From contig QXEO01000236.1 in NCBI GenBank assembly GCA_007115705.1, positions 5,429,434-5,493,433 on the forward strand: a DNA stretch of 64,000 nucleotides. Reading direction: 5' to 3'. Positions 21,469-33,654 of the stretch are shown one piece after another; the first letter of the stretch is position 1, and each line of letters starts with the position of its first letter. The translations under genes and the position numbers were made by a program. The DNA is from Dactylis glomerata (lineage: Eukaryota; Streptophyta; Magnoliopsida; Poales; Poaceae). The notes under the pieces were generated by a model. The model saw nothing but the letters and a program-made list of their open reading frames with translations, ran no database searches and was not told the origin of the DNA.

Positions 21469-24400
21469 ATGCAGATGAACCGGCAATGGATGTACGGTAG
21501 CCGAGTCTCAAGCGAGTTCATTAAGGGCTTGCAGGATTTTCTCCGTGTGGCTGATGCGAACAAGCGGAATGGTTTTGTTGTCTGTCTATGTAGTGTGTGT
21601 AAGAATCAGAAAAATTACTCTTCCTCAATAACCCTTCACGTGCACCTGCTTCAGCACGGTTTCATGCTCAGCTACAATTGTTGGACCAAGCACGGAGAAA
21701 GAGGTGTTACAATGGAAGACAATGAAGAAGAGGATGATGACAACTATCCTGGGTTCCCTGAATACGGTGATACTTTCATGGGAGAAGCTGAAGGGGGAGC
21801 TGAAGGGAAAGCTGAAGGAGACACACATGATGAGCCCCCTGATGATCTCGGTCGGACCATTGCCGATGCACGAAGAGATTGCGAAACTAATAAAGAGAGG
21901 GAGAAGTTGGATCACATGTTAGAGGATCACAAAAATCCTAATACCCAAACTACCAAAATGGTCTGAAAAAGCTGGGTAGCACACTTGAATTGCTGAAATG
22001 GAAGGCAGAGGAAGGTCTATCTGACTCCGGATTTGAAAAGTTGCTGAAAATGATGAGGAATATGCTTCTAAAGGATAACGAATTGCCCACCAGTATATAC
22101 GAAGCCAAGAAGATTATCTGCCCTCTAGGTTTAGAGGTTCAGAAGATACATGCATGTCCTAATGACTGCATCCTCTATCGTGGTGACTACGAAAATTTGA
22201 CTGAATGCCCGATATGCACTGCATTGCGGTATAAGATCAGAGGAGATGACTTTGGTGATGTTGAGGGCGAGCCCCCCAGGAAGAGGGTTCCTGCCAAGGT
22301 GATGTGGTATGCTCCTATAATACCACGGTTGAAAAGTTTGTTTCGGTGCAAAGAGCATGTCAAGTTAGTGCGATGGCACAAAGAGGACCGTTTGTCAGAC
22401 GGGATGTTGAGACACCCCGCTGATGGGTCTCAATGGAGAAAGATCGACAATAAGTTTAAAGATTTTGCAGGTGACGCAAGGAACATACGGTTTGGTCTAA
22501 ATACAGATGGTTTCAATACTTTTGGGGATCAGAGCTCCAGTCATAGCACCTGGCCCGTGACTCTATGCATCTATAACCTTCCTCCTTGGTTGTGCATGAA
22601 GCGGAAGTTCATTATGATGCCAGTGCTCATCCAAGGTCCGAAGCAACCCGGCAACGATATTGATGTATACCTAAGGCCATTAGTTGATAAACTTTTATAG
22701 CTGTAGGCCAAACCAGGTGTACGTGTGTGGGATGAGCACAAACAAGAGGAATTTGACTTACGAGCGTTGTTGTTCGTTACCATCAATGATTGGCCTGCTC
22801 TTAGTAACATTTCAGGACAGACAAACAAGGGATACAAGGCATGCACGCAATGTTTACAAGAGACTGAAAGTATATATTTAGCTAATTGTAAGAAGAATGT
22901 GTACCTATCGCACCGTTAATTTCTTAGCAAAACTCATGCCGTAAGAAAAAAAGGCAAGCATTTCAACGGTAAGGCAGATCACCGGGACAAGCCTAAGGAA
23001 CATACTGGTGATGATGTATTCGATATGGTCAAAGATATAGAAGTAATCTTTGGAAAGGGTCCTGGCGGACAATCTGTTCCGCATGACGCAGACGAACACG
23101 CACCCATGTGGAAGAAGAAATCTATATTTTGGGAGCTTGAGTATTGGAAATTCCTAGAAGTCCGCTCTGCAATCGACGTGATGCATGTGACGAAGAATCT
23201 TTGCGTGAACCTGCTAGGATTCTTGGGTGTGTATGGGAAGACAAAAGATACAAAGGAAGCTCGACAGGACCTGCAATGTGTGAAAGACCCAGAAGATCGA
23301 CATCCAGAACTGTTTCAAGGTCGCGCCAACTACGCTCTTACTAAAGAAGAGAAGATCACCTTTTTTGAATGCCTGAACAGTATGAAGGTCCCGGCTGGAT
23401 TCTCATCGAATATAAAGGGAATAATAAATATGGCAGAGAAAAAGTTCCAAAACCTAAAGTCTCATGACTGTCACATGATTATGACATAATTGCTTCCAGT
23501 TGCATTGAGGGGGCTTCTACAGGAAAATGTTCGACTAGCAATTGTGAAGCTATGTGCATTCCTCAATGCAATATCTCAGAAGGTAATCAATACAGAAGAT
23601 CTACCACGGTTACAGAATGATGTGGCCCAATGTCTTGTCAGCTTCGAGCTGGTGTTCCCACCATCCTTCTTCAATATTATGACGCACCTCCTGGTTCACC
23701 TAGTCGAAGAGATTTCCATTCTCGGCCCTGTATTTCTACACAATATGTTCCCCTTTGAGAGGTTCATGGGAGTATTAAAGAAATATGTTCGTAACCGTGC
23801 TAGGCCAGAAGGAAGCATCGTCAAAGGATATGGAACAGATGAGGTCATTGAGTTTTGTGCTGACTTTGTTCCCGACCTTAAGCCGATTGGTCTTCCTCAA
23901 TCGCGTCATGAGGGGAGACTGAGTGGAAAAGGCACGATCGGAAAGAAACCAATGATATGTAGGGATGGTCATTCTTTGACTCAAGCACACTACACAGTTC
24001 TACAAAATTCCCTCTTGGTGGCTCCGTATAGTGAGGAATACAAGAATATTGTACGCCAAGCAAACCCAGGGCAGTCTGAGTCCTTTGTTTTACAGCTCCA
24101 CATGGCGACTTTCGGCGTTTGGTTGCAAAGACGTCTCATGAATGACAATGTTGTTGAAGAGCAGCTGTACTTGCTGGCCAAATTACCATCTTCGACTATA
24201 TTGACTTTCCAAGGGTACGAGATAAATGCGAATACATTTTACACGGTCGCCCAAGATAAAAAGAGCACCAACCAAAGCAGTGGTGTCCGTTTTGATGCAG
24301 TAACCGGCAAAGGGCGAACGGACACATATTATGGTTACATAGAGGAGATATGAGAGCTTGATTATGGACCTAACTTTAAGGTTCCTTTGTTTCGGTGCAA

Positions 24401-24788
24401 ATGGGTGAAGATGACAGGAGGCGGGGTAAAGTTGGACGAACAGTACGGAATGACAACGGTGGATCTCAACAATCTAGGGTACCTTGATGAACCATTCGTC
24501 CTAGCCAAAGATGTGGCTCAGGTTTTCTATGTGAAGGACATGACTAGCAAACCAAGAAAAAGAACCAAAGCGAATACATCATGTGATGAACCAAAGCGCC
24601 ACATAGTTCTTTCAGGGAAAAGAACCATCGTGGGAGTGGAGGACAAGACAGACATGTCACAAGATTATAATCAGTTTGGTGAAATTCCGCCCTTCAGAGT
24701 GAACACTGACACAAGCCTCAAGATAAATGATGAAGATTCTCCATGGTTACGCCACAATCGTAAGCAAGGGACACTAGCGAAGAAATGA
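21469..24788 (+). pseudogene. CACTA TNP2-type transposase, five in-frame stops
   Basis: This is the catalytic transposase of an En/Spm element, which would cut and join the termini in the nucleus. The N-terminus (MNRQWMYGSRVSSEFIKGL) is the transposase-associated domain with a CxxC pair near residue 42. A frameshift lies between about 21900 and 21985. From 21990 a single frame runs to the natural stop at 24786-24788 and contains GLEVQKIHACPNDCILYRG, PPRKRVPAKVMWYAPIIPR and ALLFVTINDWPALSNISG, all hallmark TNP2 stretches. It is broken by stops at 22698, 22704, 22917, 23487 and 24351. Four of the five are explained by a single change from CAG, CAA or TGG (for example TQLLPVALRG at 23487). No intron is needed over this part. 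The element is therefore not autonomous. Confidence 0.9.
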
Positions 24789-25200
24789 TGTGTAATCATG
24801 TATTAAACATTTTATGTAATGTATTGTTCCAATAAGTTAATAATATTTTGATAAGTTAGAATAAGTTAACAAAACTTTAGTCCCGGCTGGTGGGTACAAC
24901 CGGGACTAAAGGTGGTTTTTATGTCATCTAACAAAACTGTCGGTGGGATAAGGACGTGTGGGTAACCTTTAGTCCCGGCTGGTGGGTGCAACCGAGACTA
25001 AAGCTGTCGGCAGGATAAGGATGCGTGGGTGGATGCACTGCTCGATGAGATAAAGCATATAGCGCATGACGCCCCTGTCAGAGGAACAAGACAAAGTAGA
25101 AGCGGCGCCGTGCCTATAAAAGGAGCATCGATACGCCATGGCAAGCATCTCAACAAGCCAACCTAGAAGGCAGGGAGAGTTTCATCCCCATGGATGGAGG
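24789..25200. other. CACTA spacer between genes, with motif pairs
   Basis: Three TTTAGTCCCGGCTGG / CCGGGACTAAAG pairs lie at 24877-25003. A TATA-like CCTATAAAAGG occurs at 25114-25124, followed by ATG at 25138. That ORF has no recognisable domain and runs into the 142-bp repeat and the retrotransposon, so I do not call a gene. Confidence 0.5.
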
Positions 25201-25327
25201 AAAGGGTTGGAAAATCTACCGTGGCGGAGATTCTCGAAGATGTCGTTGGTGCTCATGCCCTACGGTATCTTCAGAAGCTCCGCCTTGGAAAAATATCCCT
25301 CCAAGCCTGTGAAAGACTCCATCTCCT

Positions 25328-27042
25328 TGATACGTCTCCAACGTATCCATAATTTTTGATGCTCCATGCTTGTTTTTACACCATTTGCTTAGTGTTTCGT
25401 TACACTTCGTGGCATTTTTATGCATTTTCCGGAAATAACCTATTAACGAGATGCCACAGTGCTAGTTCCTTGTTTTCTGCTGTTTTTGTGTTTCAGAAAA
25501 GTTACACAGGAAATATTCTCAGAATTGGACGAAACCAAAGCCAGACGTCCAGATATTTCACGGAGCTTCCAGAACACCAAAGAGGAGACGGAGTCGGACC
25601 AGAGGGTGGCCACACCACCAGGGGGGCCCACCCCTGGCCCGGGCCGGCCTGTGGTGTGGGACCCCTGGTCCACTTCTGACGCCGCCTCTTCGCCTATAAA
25701 GACCCTCCCGACGGGAAAAATCAAAAGACCCGATCACTTCTCCAAAACACATCGCGATCCGCCGCCACCGTCGACCCGAAGATTGGGAGGGTCCAGAAGC
25801 TCTTCCCGGCACCCTGCCGGAGAGGGGAATCGCCATCGGAGGTCTTCTTCATCGCCATGCTTGCCTCCGGCGCGATGAGTGAGTAGTCTACCTTGGACTA
25901 TGGGTCCATAGCAGTAGCTAGATGGTTGTCTTCTCCACCATGTACTTCATGTTTAGATCTCGTGAGCTGCCTTACATGATCGAGATCACCGTTATGTAAT
26001 TCTACATGTTGTGTTTGTTGAGATCCGATGAATATTGGTGTTATGATTGAGTTGATGTAATGAATTTTATATTATGTTATCTCTATGTTGTTTATGATCT
26101 TGCATGCTCTCTGTTGTTAGTAGCTATCTTGGCCAAGTAGTTGCTAGTGACTCCAAGAGGGGGTATTTATGCTCGATAGTGGGTTCATGCCTCTATTTAA
26201 TCTGGGGGAGTGATAGAAACCTCTAAGGTTGTAGATGTGCTGTTGCTACTAGGGAGAAAACAACATTCATGTGCTCAAGGGCATATGCTTTGTTTACATT
26301 ACACACTTTGCTTAATGCAATTATCTGTTGTTCGCAACTTAATACTTGTGGAGTTCTCGGATTGATTCGCCACAAGTGGATTATTAGTCATAGATGCAGT
26401 TGGATGGCGGTCTATGTATCTTGTTGTAATGCCCAGAGTAAATCTCATAGTGATCCTCTCGACGTGCACGTTGTCTTTATTATATCAATTGCCCAACTGT
26501 AATTTGTTTACCCAGCATGTATTATTTTTATCTTATGGAGAGACACCGCTAGTGAACTATGGATCCCGGTCCTATTTCCATTATATTGCTATCACTTGTT
26601 TACTTTACTCGCACTGTTTACTTTACTCGCATACTATCATCACTTTCCACTCGATACGCTCATACCCTTTGTTTCAAGCAAACCGGTGAGATTGACAACC
26701 TCATCGTAAGTTGGGAACAAAGTATTTGGTTGTGTTGTGTGCAGGTTCCACGTTGCCGCTCGCAAAGCAAAGCTTGGACGAGGCGCCCTATAAATTGTCC
26801 GGAGCTGTCGCGAAGCTAGCGGGCATCACCTTCAGTCGTATTTGTCCTCCTACTGGATTGAAAACCTTGGTTTCATAACTGAGGGAAAACTTGCTGCTAT
26901 CTTCATCAAAACCTTCTCTTGGGGTTTTCCAACTGGCCGGTCATCTACTACACATTCCCACGTCAACTTGGCTCTAGAAGTTTCTGTCGCCATTGCCGTG
27001 TATTAAAGAAGAAGCTTTCACACCATCATCACCGCGCCATCA
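25328..27042 (+). repeat. 5' LTR of the non-autonomous element
   Basis: It begins TGATACGTCTCCAACG and ends CGCGCCATCA. A TATA-like CCTATAAAGACC at 25693-25704 is followed by a GC-rich stretch that could be the transcribed leader. Comparison with 30600-32316 shows scattered substitutions and 2 bp difference in length. Confidence 0.92.
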
Positions 27043-27052
27043 ACAAGTTTTC

Positions 27053-27070
27053 TGGCGCCGTTGCTGGGGA
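27053..27070 (+). other. Primer-binding site, tRNA-Asp type
   Basis: TGGCGCCGTTGCTGGGGA matches the complement of tRNA-Asp with one mismatch, 10 bases after the LTR. Confidence 0.85.
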
Positions 27071-27234
27071 GGAAAGAAGACTTCTGCAAGGGGAGTTTCG
27101 CACGCACATAGTTTACTTTATTTTAAGTTTTGCTTTTACTTTATTTTTACTTGCATCGTTTTATCAAAAACCCAAAAAATAATTTAGAATCCTTTGTAGT
27201 TGTTTTTTCCTTGCTTGCTTTTAGTCTTGTTAGA

Positions 27235-27957
27235 ATGAGTAATCCCGAAGTTGAAGTTCGTACTTTTAAGCAACAAGGGGGAGAGAGCTTGAAATATGCT
27301 TGGTACCGTATTAGCAATTCTCATCATAGGTGTACAAAGAAGCATTCTACCATGATCCTCCTTAGAAATTTTTATATTGGTATAACTAGTTGGTATAGGT
27401 ACGTTATTGATACTCTTGCAGGAGGTAATTTTCTGGGTACTCCCGCTCTTGAAGCATGCACTTTAATTGAAAGTTTAGTGGGAGTACCACCTATTCATGT
27501 TGTTAAAACTGAGGTCACTTTGGAGGAAGTTTTAGAAAAGCTTAGCTCTTTAGAAAAAAGTTTGCCAAATATCCTTGATAATGCTAGCCGCGTTAATGAA
27601 TTGATAGAAAGTATCGGTAAGAGAATCACCGTTTTAGAGGCTAGCACTACTCTTGATAGTCAAAACCTTAGAATTGGGAAACTTGAGGAGTCCATGGAAA
27701 CTTTAAGTTCAATTTTCTCTTCTCTTAAGTTTAAGAAAGAGAAAGCTTTTGATGGAAAAGAGCAAAAATTTATGTATGTTCCCAAGGTGTCTGTGCCTAA
27801 ACCGCAGCATGTTTTTAAGATTGGTAAGACTTTTAGTTCGACTAAGAGTGACTTGCAGGTTGAATCATCTTCGGGAACCTCTAAAGTGCCTAGTGTGGTA
27901 AGTGGTGATCTTGAGGAAACAATTGATCTTGATGCTTCATCACTTGATATTACTTGA
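27235..27957 (+). CDS. Truncated Gag-like protein of the non-autonomous element
   Basis: The ORF of 240 codons starts MSNPEVEVRTFKQQGGESL, although an in-frame ATG also lies at 27130. Residues 8-80 (FKQQGGESLKYAWYRI, RNFYIGITSWYRYVIDTLAG) align with the middle of Athila-type Gag. In the left-end gag of this window the matching stretch is FKQFDNEYVAQAWERM and TFYVGLNFSSRNLLDSAAG. The first half of Gag, which in the full protein contains the SWVKCKDAF region, is missing. The C-terminal part (about 100-175) is a Leu-rich heptad pattern suitable for a coiled coil. The ORF is open to TGA at 27955-27957 in a young element. It may be a reduced Gag that helps packaging; this is inference. Confidence 0.7.
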   Translation: MSNPEVEVRTFKQQGGESLKYAWYRISNSHHRCTKKHSTMILLRNFYIGITSWYRYVIDTLAGGNFLGTPALEACTLIESLVGVPPIHVVKTEVTLEEVLEKLSSLEKSLPNILDNASRVNELIESIGKRITVLEASTTLDSQNLRIGKLEESMETLSSIFSSLKFKKEKAFDGKEQKFMYVPKVSVPKPQHVFKIGKTFSSTKSDLQVESSSGTSKVPSVVSGDLEETIDLDASSLDIT

Positions 27958-30585
27958 TTCGCACTTTCTACGCCTAGCTCAAAGGCGTTAAAGAAAAGCA
28001 CTCTTTGGAGATAACCCAACGTTTTTACATTCAGTTCTTTTTCTTTTATTTGAGTCTTGGAAGTTATTACTACTGTAATAACCTCTCCTTATCATTTTTA
28101 TTTCGTTTTTATGCCAAGAGAAGCCTCTAATTTGAGTGAGGTAAGATTTGGGGATGTTGCTGTCCTGAAACTGTTTTCGGTGCTGCACCGTAAAAATTCG
28201 TGAAAATTCTCTGTATATCTTTTGGACCTGAGATTTCTTGTGCATATGCCCCAGGTTATATCCAAACTTTCATTAGTTGAACACTTTTTGATTTGAGCAA
28301 CAAAAAACCCTCTAAAAATTCGACCTTTGTCAGCTATTCTGTTTTGACAGATTTCTGCCAATATTTGTGTTCGCCGCTTTATCGCTTTCTTTTTGAGTTC
28401 TTTTGATCACGGAACTTTTGGGGAAGTTGCTACAGTATTATATGATTTATATGTGGTGGTTTTGAGTTGAAACCTGAAGTAAAAAGGGTTGATTCAATGT
28501 TATGCTTACACTAATGTTGCTAATAGATTTGTGTTTAGTTTTGTATGAAGGAAGTTTTCAAGTGTAGGGATTGGAGAATGATGAGATGAGTTGAAAAATG
28601 GACAAAAGCTCAAGCTTGGGGATTCCCATGTCACCCCAAGAAATATCCAAGAAGTACAAGCGTCAAAGCTTGGGGATGCCCCGAGGCACCCCTTCTTCAT
28701 CGGCAAAAATCTGGTCACCTTTCAAAACACTATATTTTTATTGCTTCATGCATTATGCACTTTTCTTGGAGCGTCAGTTGTTTTTAGTTTTCAGTTTTGT
28801 TTAGTTTTGTTTGCTGCAATAAATGGTTGGACCCCAACAAATTCCTTTTAGAGAAGTTGCCTTGCTTTTCATTTGCCAAGAACACTCCGTTTTTCATTCT
28901 TATAATTTTAACGAGTGTTCTCTTTTTCTAGAACTGCGTTTAGCTTTCGATTTTCGCCTTGATTTGTGTTCAGATCTTGTTATATCTTTTCATCAAGGTG
29001 TATTTTGACCTCTGGTCCATGTTGGTTTTCATTAAAAGAGTTGTTTATAAAAATTTCGAATGGTGTTGGAAAAGAGAAAAAGCTTTATGCAAAAAAGTGG
29101 TACAAGAAGGAGCTTGTGTAGACTGCGGCCTAGGCTTTTGTTTGTCATGCTTGATGTCTTTTTGATAGCATGCTTAGTGGTTTTGTTGTAGCATGACTTG
29201 TCTCAAATGACTGATATTGCTTAATGAGCCTTTGAAAAATCATGTGTTATTTTAATTATTTGGAAGCATTATTTTGGTTTTCTCCTTTGATGCTTTATTT
29301 GGGTTGACTTGGCGCATGCTCACACATGTTAGACTCATACAAAGTCGTCATTGACTCTATGATCATTTAGTTTTTGACTTTTGATGCCATCTTATGCTTC
29401 TTTTAATGTCGCTTTGTCGCTATGCATGATTATGGCCGTTATTGCTCTCTTAGTTGGTCGCTCCCAGTCTTTTGCTAGCCCTCATTTTGTACTGAGTATG
29501 AGCTCTACTCGTGCATCCAACTCCTAAAAACCAAGTTGTTCCATTGTGTCCACTATAAATTCCTATTTATAGTATTTGTAAGCCATTCCAAAGTAAATTT
29601 TCATGTGCTACCTTTCAAAACTTTCAACTACTTCTCATTTTGTGCCACTGTTTTTAGCTCATGGGGACGTAGTGGTCGGAATTGCTATCTTCCATATTAA
29701 ATTAAGTACCCCTCGACTAGGCAGCTTCATCTGCTCGTCATTAATTTTGCATGAGAGCTGGTCAGACCATTGCAATCTAATTTTAAAAAGAAAAGAAAAA
29801 AGGCACTCCTCCATGGTATGTGAATGTTGGTGGGCACCCGATGGAATCGGTTAGCCATGGTTTGAGAAAGGAAAAAAGGTGGGGAGGAGTGCCAAAGCTT
29901 TATAAAAGAGCACGAATGTGCCAAATTTTCAAAGAACTCGGAACTGCTCTCACTTGTTTATTATGGAAGATAGTAAGACCCCATTGCCAGTCGTTGACAT
30001 GAAACAACCACCTCTCAAAACCCAATTTTTATCTCTTTTTTACAAATGAAAAGCTCTAACACATGTTTAATCACTGCTTCCCTCCGCGAAGGGACTTTCT
30101 TTTACTTTTATGTTGAGTCTCCACCTTCTACCTTTATGCACCGTTAAGAGAGCATAGTTATCATTCTGAGTATAATGTGCATTGTCCCAAAGTTTTCATT
30201 GATTGATTCATAATGTTGGTTTCACTTGTTCTCAAATTATTTGTATCTAGTCGCCCTCTTAAACTTGAAGGTGTCCTATGCATTTATGTTTTGCTCTCTC
30301 ATGAAGGACAAGCTGAAAACCATTTGTATGTTTTTAATTATGATTTGAACACACATTTGACTTTCACTGTTTCATTTTCATGACCTTTTGTTTGTGTTCA
30401 TTTTCATGTTATAACATGGTTGCTAAGTTTCTTCTATCAAGATTATATCTTTCATGCCCATGTTTTAAGTTCTTTTGATCCCAGCGCACAACGCTTACAT
30501 AGATGATCAAGATTGTGTAGGTGCATGTCACCTCAAAAATTATTTCTTTTGTTATCACTTACCTACTCGAGGACGAGCAGGAGTT
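27958..30585 (+). other. Non-coding interior of the non-autonomous element
   Basis: About 2.6 kb with no ORF of note. It contains two internal AAGCTTGGGGAT motifs (28612 and 28671) that copy the polypurine tract at 30586. The segment 27960-29585 matches 59797-61421 in the truncated relative, so this spacer is a conserved part of the family rather than random filler. Confidence 0.7.
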
Positions 30586-30599
30586 AAGCTTGGGGATGC
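30586..30599 (+). other. Polypurine tract of the non-autonomous element
   Basis: AAGCTTGGGGATGC lies directly before the 3' LTR at 30600, the position for priming second-strand synthesis. Confidence 0.7.
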
Positions 30600-32316
30600 T
30601 GATACGTCTCCAACGTATCCATAATTTTTGATACTCCATGCTTGTTTTTACACCATTTGCTTAGTGTTTCGTTACACTTCGTGGCATTTTTATGCATTTT
30701 CCGGAACTAACCTATTAACGAGATGCCATAGTGCCAGTTCCCTATTTTCTGCTGTTTTTGTGTTTCAGAAAAGTTACACAGGAAATATTCTCAGAATTGG
30801 ACGAAACCAAAGCCAGACGTCCAGATATTTCACGGAGCTTCCAGAACACCGAAGAGGAGACGGAGCCGGACCAGAGGGTGGCCACACCACCAGGGGGCGT
30901 GGCCCTCCCCTGGCCCGCGCCGACCTGTGGTGTGGGCCCACTGGTCCACTTCTGACGCCGCCTCTTCGCCTATAAAGACCCCCCCGACGGGAAAAACCAA
31001 AAGACCCGATCACTTCTCCAGAACACATCGCGATCCGCCGTCGCCGTCGACCCGAAGATTGGGGGGTGCAGAAGCTCTTCCCGACACCCTGCCGAAGAGG
31101 GGAATCGCCACCGGAGGTCTTCTTCATCGCCATGCTTGCCTCCGGCGCGATGAGTGAGTAGTCTACCTTGGACTATGGGTTCATAGCAGTAGCTAGATGG
31201 TTGTGTTCTCCACCACGTGCTTCATATTTAGATCTCGTGAGCTGCCTTACATGATCGAGATCACCGTTATGTAATTCTACATGTTGTGTTTGTTGGGATC
31301 CGATGAATATTGGTGTTATGATTGAGTTGATGTACTGAATTTTATCTTATGTTATCTCTATGTTGTTTATGATCTTGCATGCTCTCCGTTGTTAGTAGAT
31401 ATCTTGGCCAAGTAGTTGCTAGTGACTCCAAGAGGGGGTATTTATGCTCGATAGTGGGTTCATGCCTCTATTTAATCTGGGGGAGTGACAGAAATCTCTA
31501 AGGTTGTAGATGTGCTGTTGCTACTAGGGGGAAAACAACATTCATATGCTCAAGGGCATATGCTTTGTTTACATTACACACTTTGCTTAATGCAATTATC
31601 TGTTGTTCGCAACTTAATACTTGTGGAGTTCTCGGATTGATTCGCCACAAGTGGATTATAAGTCATAGATGCAGTTGGATGGCGGTCTATGTATCTTGTT
31701 GTAATGCCCAGAGTAAATCTCATAGTAATCCTCTCAATGTGCACGTTGTCTTTATTCTATCAATTGCCCAACTGTAATTTGTTTACCCAGCATGTATTAT
31801 TTTATCTTATGGAGAGACACCGCTAGTGAACTGTGGATCCCGGTCCTATTTCAATTATATTGCTATCACCTGTTTACTTTACTCGCACTGTTTACTTTAC
31901 TCGCATACTATCATCACTTTCCACTCGATACGCTCATACCCTTTGTTTCAAGCAAACCGGTGAGATTGACAACCTCATCGTAAGTTGGGAACAAAGTATT
32001 TGGTTGTGTTGTGTGCAGGTTCCATGTTGCCGCTCGCAAAGCAAAGCTTGGACGAGGCGCCCTATAAATTATCCGGAGCTGTCGCGAAGCTAGCGGGCAT
32101 CACCTTCAGTCGTATTCGTCCTCCTACTGGATTGATAACCTTGGTTTCATAACTAAGGGAAAACTTGCTGCTATCTTTATCAAAACCTTCTCTTGGGGTT
32201 TTCCAACTGGCCGGTCATCTACTACACATTCCCACGTCAACTTGGCTCCAGAAGTTTCTGTCGCCGTTGCCGTGTATTAAAGAAGAAGCTTTCACACCAT
32301 CATCACCGCGCCATCA
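30600..32316 (+). repeat. 3' LTR of the non-autonomous element
   Basis: It matches the 5' LTR at 25328-27042 over its full length and ends CCATCA at 32316, followed by the CTCCT duplication. Confidence 0.92.
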
Positions 32317-32490
32317 CTCCTCTAACAGTGTTGGGGAAAGGGTTGGGAAATCTACCGTGGCGGAGCTTCTCGAAGATGTCGTTGGTGCTCACGCCCTACA
32401 ACATCTTCGGAAGCTCCGCCTCGGAAAAATTTCCCTGCAAGCCCGTGAAAGACTCCATCTCCTTTAACAGTGTTGGATAAAGGGTTGGGA

Positions 32491-33110
32491 AATCTCAAAC
32501 TTATTATAATCTTCTGGTTTTGAAAATAGAAAATGGTTTTGAATTAGTTACTCAATTTCAAACACTTTTCATATTCAAAGTTTTATCAGATTCTAAAATA
32601 TGCAAAAAGAATATTAATCAATATAGTTTTAATACAGTTGGTTTCACTAAATTTAGATTTGTAAATCTTTAGATATGAATTTTCAAAGTTTCTATAAGCA
32701 TATTTGGAGTATTTTAATTATGTAAAATTATTGGATTATCATACAAATATGGGAACAGTGGCATTTGATAGATATTTAAATTTGTGATTTTTAGGATTTT
32801 GAATTACTCGATTTGCAGTTGTAGATTTCTCAGTAATTTAATTCGAATATTCAGTCAAGTTATGAATTGCAATTTGTTAAGTTTATTCAAAACAAACTTT
32901 AGTCCCGGTCGGTGAAACGGCTCGGGACTAAAGGTCCCTGCGCGCGCAAACTTTGGAAACCGCCCAAAATGGGCCTTTAGTCCCGGGCCTCCTTACCAAC
33001 CGGGACTAAAGGTCCTCCTTTAGTCCCGGTTGGTAATACGAACCGGGACTAAAGGGTCTTTAGTCCCGGATCGTATTACTAACCGGGACTAAAGGTCCCG
33101 GGCTATATAA
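32491..33110. other. AT-rich CACTA spacer and subterminal-type motif pairs
   Basis: 32491-32890 is AT-rich without ORFs. From 32898 to 33095 there are six TTTAGTCCCGG / CCGGGACTAAAGG motifs in alternating orientation, an internal cluster just upstream of the second gene. CTATATAAACG at 33103-33113 is a good TATA box for that gene. Confidence 0.65.
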
Positions 33111-33184
33111 ACGCACGCGCCGCCCCTGTCTTCTCCATCTCGATCCAGACGAAGAAGACGAAGGCGTGGCGGTTCCAGAGCAAG

Positions 33185-33490
33185 CTTTGAGCGGAACCGA
33201 GGCCCTGCCGCCGTCGCCCACGCCTCCGCCCTCCGACGCCACCACCGCCGCCGGCGCCCTCCGACGCCACCATCACCGTCGGCGCCCTCCGACGCCACCA
33301 CCACCGCCGGCGCCCTCCGACGCCACTGCACACCGCCGGCGCCCTCCGACAATGGCCCTGCACACCGACGCCACCACCGCCGCCGGCGCCCTCTGACTCC
33401 ACCACCGCCGCCGGCGCCCTCCGATGCCCCTGCACATCGCCGCCACCACCGCCGCCGGCGCGACGCCCCTGTAGGTACGCCCTCCGACGC
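33185..33490. repeat. GCC-rich minisatellite, units near 30-36 bp
   Basis: Variants of CGCCGGCGCCCTCCGACGCC repeat about nine times. It lies in the leader of the second CACTA gene, between a TATA box at 33105 and the ATG at 34221. It could be read in several frames as Ala/Pro/Arg-rich peptide, but I see no reason to call it coding. Confidence 0.75.
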
Positions 33491-33654
33491 CCCCTGCAGA
33501 ATACATGTTAGAAAAAAGTTAGAAAAAAAGTTAGATGATTAGTTAGAAAAATGTTAGATGAATTAGTTAGAAAAAATGATAAAAAATGGTTAGAAGAATT
33601 AGTTAGATGAATTAGTTAGAAAAAATGTTAGATGAATTAGTTAGAAGAAAAAAA

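Larger units (their letters stand above)
25328..32316 (+). mobile_element. Non-autonomous Athila-like LTR retrotransposon, TSD CTCCT
   Basis: The LTRs are 25328-27042 (1715 bp) and 30600-32316 (1717 bp), both TGATACGTC...GCGCCATCA and very similar. Perfect CTCCT duplications lie at 25323-25327 and 32317-32321. A tRNA-Asp primer site sits at 27053 and a polypurine stretch (AAGCTTGGGGATGC) at 30586-30599. The 3.5-kb interior has a short gag-like ORF but no protease, reverse transcriptase, RNase H or integrase, so it depends on a related element for movement. It is the youngest layer at this site, with near-identical LTRs. Confidence 0.95.
25201..32490. repeat. 142-bp tandem unit split by the retrotransposon
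   Basis: The unit starts AAAGGGTTGG and contains CTCGAAGATGTCGTTGGTGC and GAAAGACTCCATCTCCT. Copy one is 25201-25327 plus 32322-32336, copy two 32337-32478, and a partial third starts at 32479. Without the retrotransposon the period is exactly 142 bp. Both copies are open in two frames (for example VGKSTVAELLEDVVGAHAL), so it may be a degraded exon; the function is unknown. Confidence 0.75.

Noticed and set aside
33060..33506. Gly/Arg-rich and Ala/Pro-rich ORFs on both strands
   Set aside because: All frames stay open because of the GCC-rich minisatellite; there is no independent support for coding.
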